A stretch of DNA of 37,576 bases from Chloroflexota bacterium (lineage in GTDB: Bacteria > Chloroflexota > Dehalococcoidia > Lucifugimonadales > UBA3495). The notes beneath the pieces are model-generated. The model was not told the origin of the DNA. It saw only the letters and a list, made by a program, of their open reading frames with translations, and did not search any database. Location: contig PBMF01000018.1 of the NCBI GenBank assembly GCA_002721995.1, forward strand, positions 34,011-71,586, in the 5' to 3' direction. The first letter of the stretch is position 1. Every line of letters starts with the position of its first letter. The position numbers were made by a program, and so were the translations under genes. Positions 14,964 through 22,128 of this stretch are shown here, in pieces.

Positions 14964-15677
14964 TCAGTAGCGGCGGCGGCCCGGCAGGCCGGGGTAGACC
15001 CGCTCTTCCAAGACCCAGTCCAGGCGCCGCTTCAGGGCGTCAATTTCTTCTTGGGGTAGGAGGGTCACAAGTTCGTTTACCAGGGGAGGCTGGGATTCGG
15101 CCGGTGTTTCCAGTTGCTGTCGGAACTCGGTCAATGACGAAAGCAGGTTTTCGGGAATCGGCTCGCTGCAGAAGTCCCAGATCACCGTACGGACCTTCAT
15201 ATCGGAATGGAACGTCAGGCCGTGATCAATGCTCCAGATCTTGCCGCCATCTTCTATCAATAGATGGTTCGCCTTTCGGTCTGTACTGTTGGCCACCAGA
15301 TCGAAGCAGGCGATGACCCGCAATTGGTCGGCGCAGCCATCTTCAAAGGTATAGTAGTTTTGCTTGGGGTCGTGTTCGACGAACTGTTGGACGGAGCCGA
15401 CGCCGTGGGGGCCGTCTCTGATGATGGTGAAGGGAATGAAGTCCCAACCAAGGATCTGGCTCAAGAGATAGGCGGCGTATTCCCTCTTATAAAGGGTGCC
15501 GGAGGGAAAGTCCCAGAGAGGTGCTTCGCCCTTTTGGGGTTTGTAGATGGCCAGACTCTCGTTGCCGTCCAGGTCGATATTGACCAGAAAGGTGTAGTTG
15601 GAACCCAGCGGGGTTAACTGGTATGAGACTATTTCGCCGCGGCGAATTATGTCTTTGGTCGTCGGCTCGCTAGTCAA
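14964..15677 (-). CDS. SCO1664-family protein (PI3/PI4-kinase-like fold)
   Basis: 237 aa, member of a family first seen in actinobacteria and distantly related to phosphatidylinositol 3/4-kinases. Kinase-like residues: K46 in AIYKPQKGE, E66 in YKREYAAYLL, catalytic-loop D133-x-K135-x-N137 (STDRKANHLL) and metal-binding D151 in SIDHGLTFH. TTG start at 15677; no strong ribosome site. It lies 36 nt after the DUF3090 gene, the partner it accompanies in actinobacteria, often beside a phosphomutase-like gene and mshC; those are missing here. The substrate is unknown. Confidence 0.85.
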   Translation of the reverse strand: MTSEPTTKDIIRRGEIVSYQLTPLGSNYTFLVNIDLDGNESLAIYKPQKGEAPLWDFPSGTLYKREYAAYLLSQILGWDFIPFTIIRDGPHGVGSVQQFVEHDPKQNYYTFEDGCADQLRVIACFDLVANSTDRKANHLLIEDGGKIWSIDHGLTFHSDMKVRTVIWDFCSEPIPENLLSSLTEFRQQLETPAESQPPLVNELVTLLPQEEIDALKRRLDWVLEERVYPGLPGRRRY

Positions 15678-15713
15678 AAACGTATTCCGTTACCGCTGCT
15701 CTGGTGTTCCGGC

Positions 15714-16277
15714 CTAGCCCGCCTCCAAGACGGTGTGACCGCTGGTCCTGGGACAGGCGTGTCCGTCCGGGTTTATGGGCTGACCGCACAAAAAACAGGT
15801 GGGGCGGCCCGCGGCGCAGATGATCAACGCTTCCTGGCCTAGGTCGCCTGCTCTGGCGGCGGTGACCCAGAACCCCACGGATTCGGTCTCGCCGATTTGG
15901 GGATTGTCCTCGTCCGCCGGTTCGTCCGTTTCCCGTTCGTAGGCCTGAAGATAGAAGGAGTTGCTCTCTTGGTCATGGCTGAGCAGCATCTGGCCTGCTT
16001 TGAAGTCAACATTCAGGTCGCCTCCGGTCCAGCCATCTGCCTTGGGCGATGTAGACCGTTCACGCTCTTCCTTTGGCTGACGGTCTACCACATCCTTCAA
16101 GTAGGTGCCCAATTGGAGGAGCTGTTCCTTCTCCATCCATATGGAACAGAATGCCTGGCCCGACCGGACATCTAGCCGGAAAGTCCGCCGTCCGGGTTCT
16201 CCAAAGGTGAAGGCTTCAATGCTGGAAACGGGGCCCAGCGAGTATTTAACTTTTTTCGACTCCACGGTAAATATCAT
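15714..16277 (-). CDS. DUF3090-family protein
   Basis: About 187 aa from the ATG at 16277 (MIFTVESKK); an in-frame GTG at 16319 would add 14 residues but the upstream peptide looks non-native. Features: FGEPGRRTFRLDVRSG and SIWMEKEQLLQLG near the N-terminus, and a C-terminal zinc-ribbon-like tail CFLCGQPINPDGHACPRTSGH-like pattern, written as CxxC-x9-C-x5-H. DUF3090 proteins pair with SCO1664 proteins; both here are on the minus strand 36 nt apart, suggesting an operon and joint function. The biochemical role is not known. Confidence 0.85.
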   Translation of the reverse strand: MIFTVESKKVKYSLGPVSSIEAFTFGEPGRRTFRLDVRSGQAFCSIWMEKEQLLQLGTYLKDVVDRQPKEERERSTSPKADGWTGGDLNVDFKAGQMLLSHDQESNSFYLQAYERETDEPADEDNPQIGETESVGFWVTAARAGDLGQEALIICAAGRPTCFLCGQPINPDGHACPRTSGHTVLEAG

Positions 16278-16396
16278 AGTCGCCGCCCCACGACCGTGAC
16301 AAGGGTGAATTACGGGCACAAATCACGTTTACCCGGAATCCTGTTGAGCGGGCGCCTCACAACCGTGGATGTGGATGCTCCACCGCCAGTTAGGGG

Positions 16397-16402
16397 TATA
16401 AT
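16397..16402 (+). promoter_or_regulatory. -10 box of the GlcG/HbpS-like gene
   Basis: TATAAT, 51 nt before the ATG at 16454, in the divergent gap with the DUF3090 gene. No convincing -35 at 17 nt. The mRNA leader carries GGAGG at 16440-16446. Confidence 0.5.
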
Positions 16403-16453
16403 CCCCGTAATTCCCAGCGGGAAGAATTCATGGAATATTTTGGAGGCTAACCG

Positions 16454-16864
16454 ATGGCAGAAGGACTGACACTTCAGCAGGTCCAGGCGGCAATGAAAGC
16501 AATGATGGACAAGGCGATGGAGAAGCCGAACGAGCCCATAGCCATGTGCATCGTGGATGCCGCCGGAAATTTGGAGGCCTACGCCAAGATGGACAACCTG
16601 CGCATATTCAGCCGCCGGCACGCCCAGCGCAAGGCCTACACCGCCGCGGTGATGGGCATGGACACTGGCGCCCACGCCGAGCGGCTCCACGGCGGCGGCC
16701 GCAACATCGCTGATCTGGGTGATCCCATGCTGACCCACGGCCAGGGGGGTCTGGTGATAATGAAGGATGGCGTCATCCTGGGCGGAATCGGCGTCGGTGG
16801 ATACCCCAGTGGACAGGCCGATGAGGACATTTCCCGGGTTGGGTTGGAGGCGATGAATTTCTAG
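16454..16864 (+). CDS. GlcG/HbpS-family (PF03928) protein
   Basis: 136 aa, single PF03928 domain, the fold of the heme-binding HbpS and of GlcG. Typical sequence: MCIVDAAGNLEAYAKMDN (~31-48), RRHAQRKAYTAAVMG (~55-69) and the C-terminal GGVILGG-like KDGVILGGIGVGGYPSGQAD (~103-122). ATG at 16454 with GGAGG. No signal peptide, so probably cytoplasmic. It ends before a strong terminator. Heme or small-molecule binding is possible; function not defined. Confidence 0.87.
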   Translation: MAEGLTLQQVQAAMKAMMDKAMEKPNEPIAMCIVDAAGNLEAYAKMDNLRIFSRRHAQRKAYTAAVMGMDTGAHAERLHGGGRNIADLGDPMLTHGQGGLVIMKDGVILGGIGVGGYPSGQADEDISRVGLEAMNF

Positions 16865-16885
16865 TTTGGACCCGCCTGACCTTTT

Positions 16886-16927
16886 ACGAAAAGAAGCCCC
16901 GGCGACCGCGCCGGGGCTTCTTTTCGT
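16886..16927 (+). terminator. Intrinsic terminator of the GlcG/HbpS-like gene
   Basis: A perfect 18-bp inverted repeat, 16886-16903 and 16910-16927, loop GACCGC, core GAAGCCCCGGC with a TTTT run. Strong and nearly symmetrical. Confidence 0.93.
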
Positions 16928-17031
16928 ACGGGCGTCCGCGGCTGCTGCAACGGATGGCTAACGGCTCGCGGCTTGTACTTAGGCGGGTAGCTGATAGCCT
17001 GAGGCTAAGGAACATGTGTCAGGAGGCCCCG

Positions 17032-17484
17032 ATGGCGAAGGTATTGGTTGTAGAGGATGAAGACGATATCAGACAGTTACTGACCGAAGACCTGGAGGGC
17101 AGAGGGCATCGGGTCCGGGGAGCCGGTAACGGTGTCATCGCCATCCAACAGGTCAAGCAACGGATACCGGACATCATCTTTGGTGACATCATGATGCCGA
17201 TCATGGACGGGTTCGATCTTATCTTGAAACTCAGGGAAAACCCCGAGACCGCCGCCATCCCCATGGTGTTGGTCACCGCCATGAACGCCAGGGACGCCGA
17301 GGGCAAGGCCCGGGAGTTGGGTGTGGAGCATTTCCTGCCCAAACCCTGGGAGCCGTGGTCCCTGGACTTTGTGCTGGACCAGATACTGAATCCCAAGAGC
17401 ACCGCCCGAAAGGGCGACGGCAAGCTGCAGGTCTATCCCCAGCGGGTGCCCGAGGGCTCCACCAACTACCCCAGCGCCGCCTGA
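17032..17484 (+). CDS. Single-domain response regulator (CheY-like receiver)
   Basis: 150 aa: a receiver domain (1-~122) and a tail of about 28 residues rich in Lys/Pro/Ser without a DNA-binding domain. Acidic pocket E9-D10, phosphoacceptor D52 in GDIMMPIMDG, T82 and K104 (LPKPW) are all present, so phosphorylation should work. ATG at 17032 is chosen over upstream starts because AGGAGG stands 5 nt before it. No kinase gene is adjacent, so its partner is elsewhere. The output is probably protein-protein interaction. Confidence 0.9.
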   Translation: MAKVLVVEDEDDIRQLLTEDLEGRGHRVRGAGNGVIAIQQVKQRIPDIIFGDIMMPIMDGFDLILKLRENPETAAIPMVLVTAMNARDAEGKARELGVEHFLPKPWEPWSLDFVLDQILNPKSTARKGDGKLQVYPQRVPEGSTNYPSAA

Positions 17485-17532
17485 TCTCTCTCTAGCTATT
17501 TGATCCTTCAGCCCTGTCTCAGGGTCGGGATA

Positions 17533-17581
17533 ACTCGGGTCCACCCGAGACGACCGCTATTCCTTCAATCCCGCATATAAT
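17533..17581 (+). promoter_or_regulatory. Hairpin and -10 box upstream of the peroxiredoxin
   Basis: A perfect inverted repeat CTCGGG-TCCA-CCCGAG at 17533-17548 (roughly -50) and TATAAT at 17576-17581, 59 nt before the ATG at 17641. No clear -35. The hairpin has no T-run and could be an operator or a weak terminator of the response regulator. Confidence 0.45.
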
Positions 17582-17640
17582 GACGAAGTAGGCGCTCCGT
17601 TCACGACTATCGCCAAGCGCCGAAAGGTAAATAGGTTCCA

Positions 17641-18210
17641 ATGGATCGAGTATCGGGAGAGTCGCCACGTCGAGCCACGGGTTCCATGAGTCACGTCATT
17701 GTGGTTGTTGTGATTACCGCGGCCCTATCCTTCCTGCTGGCATGCGGCGGTCCGAGCCAGGACACAGCTCCGGACTTTTCCCTGCCCGATTCCCGAGGTG
17801 GAGAAGTGGTTCTTGCCCAGTTGGTGCAAGAACACCGGTCAGTGGTCATCGTCTTCTACAGAGGGTTCTTTTGAGGCATATGCCGAGGCCAACTGGACGA
17901 GTTGGCAGATGCTTATCCCCAGTTCCGCGAATTGGGCACCGAGATCGTGGCCATCAGCACGGACGATGTAACTGACGCCAAACAGATGGCCTCGCTGGTG
18001 AACGCTCCCTTCCCGGTGCTGGCGGACCCCAGTTCCGAGACAGCTCTCGCATATGAGGTTTTTGACCTGTTGGATGACGGCGTGGCAGCTCCGGCGGTTT
18101 TCATAGTTGATGGCGACCAGGTTGTCCAATGGAAACAGATCGGCCAGGACATCGCCGACCGGCCAAGCCTCGGCGAGTTGCTCAGTGTGGTCCAAGGCCA
18201 GGGCAACTAG
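17641..18210 (+). CDS. Selenocysteine-containing peroxiredoxin-like lipoprotein (UGA read-through)
   Basis: 189 codons with one in-frame TGA at 17872-17874 (codon 78). Upstream: signal peptide ending SFLLAC, a perfect lipobox, then the AhpC/TSA start APDFSLPDSRGGEVVLAQL and VVIVFYRGFF. Downstream, in the same frame: GICRGQLDELADAYPQF and the rest of the thioredoxin fold (STDDVTDAKQ, FPVLADPSSETA, PAVFIVDGD). The TGA is exactly where AhpC/TSA proteins of the YRGxxCxxC type have the peroxidatic Cys, giving UxxC, and a SECIS-like hairpin follows. Start at 17641, or ATG 17686 which gives a shorter signal peptide. Probably an outer-face membrane-bound peroxidase. A nonsense mutation or base error is the alternative. 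Confidence 0.85.
17872..17912 (+). promoter_or_regulatory. UGA codon and candidate bacterial SECIS hairpin
   Basis: After the TGA (17872-17874), GCCAACT (17888-17894) and AGTTGGC (17900-17906) form a perfect 7-bp stem with apical loop GGACG. The loop begins 21 nt after the UGA and starts with GG, fitting the published bacterial SECIS pattern (loop 16-37 nt away, a G in the first two loop positions). GCAT/ATGC (17876-17879 with 17909-17912) can extend the base. It lies within the coding sequence, as bacterial SECIS elements do. Confidence 0.75.
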
Positions 18211-18237
18211 GGCGGCGATTCGTCACTAGACGTCCAG

Positions 18238-19665
18238 TCAGCTAACCGCCGTCCGGGGCCGGTACTGCAGAGCCTCGGCCAGGTGGGCGACGTCTATACC
18301 CTCGGAACCTTCCAGGTCGGCCACGGTCCGCGATACCTTGAGGATGCGGTGGAAGGCCCGGGCCGAGAGGTTCAGTCGCTGGGTAGCCGTTTGCAGGAGT
18401 CCCCTGGCACCGTCGTCCAGCTTGCAGAACTTCCAGACCTCGGCGGGCCCCATCTCCGAGTTGCAGAAGAACCCGCACTCCTTGAACCGCTCCCGCTGCA
18501 CTTCCCTGGCCTCTTTCACCCGCAGCCTGGGCTTGCTGGACTCCTCGGCTTGCTGGTCCTCCACCAGCTTTTCGTACTCCACCGGCGGCACTTCCACGAA
18601 AACGTCCACCCGGTCCAACAGCGGCCCGCTGATCCGTTTTTGGTAACGGGCCACGGTGGACGGTGAGCAGGAACATTCCTTGCTTGGGTGGGTGTGGAAA
18701 CCGCAGGGGCAGTGGTTCATGGCTGCCACCGGCATGAAACTGGCCGGGTAGGTGACGCTCCCCGACACACGGCTGATGGTCACCACCTTGTCTTCCAAGG
18801 GTTGGCGCAACGACTCCAGGGCCGTGTGGTTGAATTCGGGCAGCTCGTCCAAGAACAACACACCACGGTGGCTCATGGTGATCTCCCCCGGCCGAAGTGT
18901 TCGGCCGCCGCCCACCAGTCCGGCGTTGGAGATGGTGTAGTGGGGCGAACGGAAGAGACGCTGGAGGACCAGTGGGTTCTCGGCGGACAGCACCCCGTTC
19001 ACGCTGTAGATCTTGGTCACTTCCAACGCTTCCTGTTGGGCCATGCTGGCCCGTTTGGCGTGCTCCTGGCCCCGGACGTTGGCCAGGTCCATCTCGTAAA
19101 CGCCGGCCGTGTCATAGATGGACTGCCAGCCGTCCTCGGCCAGGGGAGTGATCTCCCTTTCGCAGCGTAGATGGTTAATTAGGTGCTTGAGGCTGGCCAC
19201 CGGGTAGACTTGGATGTCTTCCACCAAAGAGGCTTCGTCGGCATCCACCGAGGGTACGAAGACCGAGGTGTAGCCCTGGTCCCGGGCGACTGAGGCCATG
19301 GCTAGGATTCCGGTGGTGTGGCGCAGGCTTCCGTCCAGGGAGAGTTCTCCCAGGAAAACGGCGCCCTCGGGCAGCGAGTCTATCTGCCCGGAACTGAGCA
19401 GCATGCAGACGGCGATGGGCAGGTCGTAGGACGGGCCCTCCTTCTTGAGGTCGGCGGGGGCCAGGTTCACCGTGATGCGCCGCAGAGGGAATTCGCAGTT
19501 GCTGTTGCGGAGGGCAGCGCGCACTCTTTCTTTGACTTCTTGGACCGCGGCGTCGGGAAGGCCGACGATGTTGAATGCGGGGAGTCCGGGGGAGATCTCC
19601 ACTTCGACCTGGACCACAAATCCGTCCAGACCGATGACCGCGCAGGTCTGAGTGTTGGCTAGCAC
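18238..19665 (-). CDS. YifB/ComM-family Mg-chelatase-like protein lacking the Walker A segment
   Basis: 475 aa against about 500-510 normally. The N-terminal Lon-like fold (1-~170) is intact (ISPGLPAFNIVGLPDAAV, 24-41). Next, RGQEHAKRA (198-206) runs straight into SMAQQEALEVTKIYSV: about 34 residues, including the GPPGxGKT P-loop that belongs between them, are absent, with the frame kept. Walker B GVLFLDE (268-274), zinc cysteines C319/C321/C331/C333, DRVD (351-354) and the C-terminal region remain. ComM is a hexameric helicase in DNA branch migration during transformation; without Walker A, ATP use seems impossible. GTG start at 19665 with GGAG. True deletion versus assembly collapse is open. 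Confidence 0.88.
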   Translation of the reverse strand: MLANTQTCAVIGLDGFVVQVEVEISPGLPAFNIVGLPDAAVQEVKERVRAALRNSNCEFPLRRITVNLAPADLKKEGPSYDLPIAVCMLLSSGQIDSLPEGAVFLGELSLDGSLRHTTGILAMASVARDQGYTSVFVPSVDADEASLVEDIQVYPVASLKHLINHLRCEREITPLAEDGWQSIYDTAGVYEMDLANVRGQEHAKRASMAQQEALEVTKIYSVNGVLSAENPLVLQRLFRSPHYTISNAGLVGGGRTLRPGEITMSHRGVLFLDELPEFNHTALESLRQPLEDKVVTISRVSGSVTYPASFMPVAAMNHCPCGFHTHPSKECSCSPSTVARYQKRISGPLLDRVDVFVEVPPVEYEKLVEDQQAEESSKPRLRVKEAREVQRERFKECGFFCNSEMGPAEVWKFCKLDDGARGLLQTATQRLNLSARAFHRILKVSRTVADLEGSEGIDVAHLAEALQYRPRTAVS

Positions 19666-19761
19666 GGCAGCCGCTCCTTTGGCTCCGTCTGGGGGCAGAG
19701 TTGGGGAGCCGACGGGGGTTACGGGCCGGTCGCCGCGCTAACTGTATTGGAGAAAATGAGT

Positions 19762-19793
19762 CCGGCGCTACGGGCTGTTGACAGTAGCGCCGG
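19762..19793 (-). terminator. Terminator-like hairpin after the FAH-family gene
   Basis: A 9-bp perfect stem, CCGGCGCTA (19762-19770) and TAGCGCCGG (19785-19793), with a 14-nt loop that can itself pair (CTGT/ACAG). On the minus strand it is followed by ACTCATTTTC, a modest T-run. Confidence 0.6.
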
Positions 19794-19804
19794 TTGTTTC
19801 GTCT

Positions 19805-20590
19805 TTACTCTTCGGCGGCTACTACGTTGCGCAGCGTGCCAATCTCCGGGATCTCCACTTCCACCACCTGGCCGGGCTCCAGGCCCTCCACGGCGCCGGG
19901 GGCGCCGGTGAGGATGAGGTCGCCGGGGTGGAGGGTCACATGCTGGCTGATTCGGCTGACCGTCTCGTAGCAATTGAAGGTCATGCCCGAGGTGCTGCCC
20001 CGGTCGGTCTCCTTGCCGTTCACCTTGGTGATGATCTCCACATTCTGCGGGTCCAGGTCGGTCTCGATCCACGGTCCCACTGGGCCGAATGTGTCCGAAG
20101 TCTTCTTGCGCCAGTTGGATGGGTCGTCGTGCCAGGAACCCTCGCTGCTCACGTCGTTGCCGCAGGTGTAGCCCAGGATGAAGTTGGGCGCTTCCTCGGG
20201 AGTGATACGCTTGGCCGGCTTGCCGATGACGATGACCAACTCGCCCTCATAGTGAACGTAGTCCGACTCCTTGGGCAGGATGATGGTGTCGTCCTGGCCG
20301 ATGATGCTGCTGACGCCCTTTTGCCAGGGCCGGAAGGTCTGAGCATCGCGGGCGATGCGCTCGGCGTCCAGGTTCTCGATCTGGTGGGCAACGTGGTCGG
20401 CGTAGTTGAGGCCCACGGCCCAGAAGCTCTGGGGTTTGGTGGGCGGTAGAATCCTCACGTCTTTGATGTCATATCTGGCTTCGGTGAAACGGTGCTCGCC
20501 GAATAGGTCGCCCTGAATGACCCGAATCCGGTCGCCTTCGACAACGCCGTAGCTCTGCCAGCCGTTGGTCTCGAATCTACAGAATTTCAT
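19805..20590 (-). CDS. Fumarylacetoacetate hydrolase (FAH) family protein
   Basis: 261 aa. Short N-terminal domain then the FAH catalytic fold. Signatures: SFWAVGLNYADHV (~55-67), metal-binding E-x-E in HYEGELVIVIGKPAK (~112-126), GYTCGNDVSSE with metal Asp (~140-150), and the C-terminal LHPGDLILTGAPGAVEGLEPG (two adjacent blocks). The family includes hydratases, decarboxylases, isomerases and acylpyruvases acting on 2-oxo acids; which one is not predictable. ATG at 20590 with AAGGAG. It follows the MBL gene by 37 nt, so it may end the same transcript. Confidence 0.9.
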   Translation of the reverse strand: MKFCRFETNGWQSYGVVEGDRIRVIQGDLFGEHRFTEARYDIKDVRILPPTKPQSFWAVGLNYADHVAHQIENLDAERIARDAQTFRPWQKGVSSIIGQDDTIILPKESDYVHYEGELVIVIGKPAKRITPEEAPNFILGYTCGNDVSSEGSWHDDPSNWRKKTSDTFGPVGPWIETDLDPQNVEIITKVNGKETDRGSTSGMTFNCYETVSRISQHVTLHPGDLILTGAPGAVEGLEPGQVVEVEIPEIGTLRNVVAAEE

Positions 20591-20627
20591 GGTTGCTCCT
20601 TATAACCTGGTGATTCGCTGCAAGGTA

Positions 20628-21449
20628 CTAGCCGTCAACAGTGATCTGCCTCAGGTCGAAGGCGGCGCTGATGGGTCCGCTGTAGTGCTTCTTGGCATCG
20701 TCCAGAAGCGGCTGCTGGTCCTGGTGGAATACGGTGTCCAAGTGGGTCAGAACCAGCTCTTTGACATCGGACTGGGCTGCTGACCGGGCGGCGTCGCCTG
20801 CGGTGGCGTGTCCGTGGTGGTTGGCCCGTTTCGCTTCCTCGTCGGTGCAGAAGGCCTCGTGGATCAAAAGCCGGGCGCCCTTGGACGCTTCAACCAGGTT
20901 GGGATTGAAGCGGGTGTCGCCGGAGAAGACCACGGCCAGGCCGTTGGACTCCACCCGCCACCCGACGGCCCCCGAAATGTGGTCGGCGTCGAAACAGGAC
21001 GCTTTGGTGGTGGGGCCCAGGGAGACTTCCTGGCCGGACTTCACCGTGTTCCAATTCATCACCTGGCGCCCGTCCGAATTCTTGGCTCCGGTGTCATCCA
21101 CCTCGAAGACGTTCAGGTGGCTGGAGGTGCACATCATCTGTGCCCACTCCAGGGTCTCCTCGGTGAGGTAGACCTCAAGGGCCGGCGCGTCCTGCCGCTC
21201 CAGGGCCCGGACGAACTGGACGAACAGCAGGCCGGACAGATGGTCCGGGTGGTGATGGGACAGCAGGACCTGGTCGTAGCTCGCCACCGGGATGCCCAGT
21301 TCGGAGCCGTTCTTGGCCACGGAGTTTCCCGAGCTGGTGTCAATGAGCAGCCTGGTGCCGTCGTCACAGTCGTAGACCATGGCGGTGTGGGCACGGTTGG
21401 TCGATGTTCCGGACCCCGTGCCGAGAAAACTGATCTTCATCTCTGGCAT
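20628..21449 (-). CDS. MBL-fold metallo-hydrolase (RNase Z-like)
   Basis: 273 aa metallo-beta-lactamase fold. Metal motif H65-x-H67-x-D69-H70 in SHHHPDHLSG, further ligands in DADHISGAVGWR and FSGDTRFN, and HGHATAGDAA and LTHLD near the C-terminus. The order matches RNase Z/arylsulfatase-like hydrolases, but the RNase Z exosite is not apparent. ATG at 21449 (GGAGA upstream); another in-frame ATG is three codons later. It lies between the translin-family gene and the FAH gene on the minus strand. Substrate unknown. Confidence 0.88.
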   Translation of the reverse strand: MPEMKISFLGTGSGTSTNRAHTAMVYDCDDGTRLLIDTSSGNSVAKNGSELGIPVASYDQVLLSHHHPDHLSGLLFVQFVRALERQDAPALEVYLTEETLEWAQMMCTSSHLNVFEVDDTGAKNSDGRQVMNWNTVKSGQEVSLGPTTKASCFDADHISGAVGWRVESNGLAVVFSGDTRFNPNLVEASKGARLLIHEAFCTDEEAKRANHHGHATAGDAARSAAQSDVKELVLTHLDTVFHQDQQPLLDDAKKHYSGPISAAFDLRQITVDG

Positions 21450-21480
21450 TTGGTTGTCTCCAAAATTAGTGCCGGGGCGG

Positions 21481-22128
21481 TTAGCCGGCCTGGTTCTTTT
21501 CCCAGTCGGCTAGCCGGGCCTCCAAAGAATGCTGCCGCAGGGCCATGGTCAGGTCGCCCCGGGTGCGCTCCAACACGCCCCGCATGGCGTCGGTGTTGTG
21601 CCGCAGGCCGCTGGTCACCCCTTCGGGGAAGTCGATGGTGACCAGTACGCTGTACATCTCGTCCATGATGTCCATGAACTCCTGGCAGCCGTCCACGGCG
21701 TCGCGGCGCAGCGCATCGAGTATATACCGGCGCAGTTCGCCAATCACCTCCGCCATTCCGTTGATGTAGGCGGCGGCGTCAACGCCCAGGTCCTTTATTG
21801 AAGGAATGTCGCTGCCCGAGATAACGGCCAGGGTGACGTTGGCCTCGGTGAATTCCTTGCGGGCGTCGTTCATGAAGCCGGCGTTGAAGATCTGGGGGCT
21901 GCTGTTTTTTATGTGGTCAGCCTCTTGCAGGCGGGCTGCGCCCTTGCCGATGAGTTCCCGGGCGGCGTCGAAGTCACCTCGGTGTACCGCACGGATGGCG
22001 TTGGCCGAGAACCGGATGACCTCACGGGAGACGGCCAGGGCCTGCTCCCGGTCCCGGTTCCGTTCGGTTAATTCCTCGATGACGGCGGAGCCGATCTCTG
22101 AAAAGTGAGCGCTATAGCGGGATGGCAT
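21481..22128 (-). CDS. Translin/TRAX-family protein
   Basis: 215 aa, all helical. Translin-family blocks: EVIRFSANAIRAVHRGDFDAA-like region (36-56), KEFTEA (91-96) with acidic E92/E95, EVIGELRRYILDALRR (127-142) and the C-terminal VTSGLRHNTDAMRGVLERTR (171-190) then GDLTMALRQ. Eukaryotic and archaeal relatives bind or cut RNA/ssDNA; E92, E127, E131 and D192 are candidate metal residues by position. The start is ATG 22128, overlapping the thiE stop (TGATG), so translation is coupled. Longer upstream readings merely shadow thiE. Bacterial examples are often misnamed haloacid dehalogenase. Confidence 0.82.
   Translation of the reverse strand: MPSRYSAHFSEIGSAVIEELTERNRDREQALAVSREVIRFSANAIRAVHRGDFDAARELIGKGAARLQEADHIKNSSPQIFNAGFMNDARKEFTEANVTLAVISGSDIPSIKDLGVDAAAYINGMAEVIGELRRYILDALRRDAVDGCQEFMDIMDEMYSVLVTIDFPEGVTSGLRHNTDAMRGVLERTRGDLTMALRQHSLEARLADWEKNQAG

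Noticed and set aside
17641-17874. Peroxiredoxin as a pseudogene split by a stop codon
   Set aside because: Both halves keep the family sequence, the stop is TGA exactly at the catalytic position, and a SECIS-like hairpin follows. Read-through is the simpler reading, though a base error cannot be excluded.
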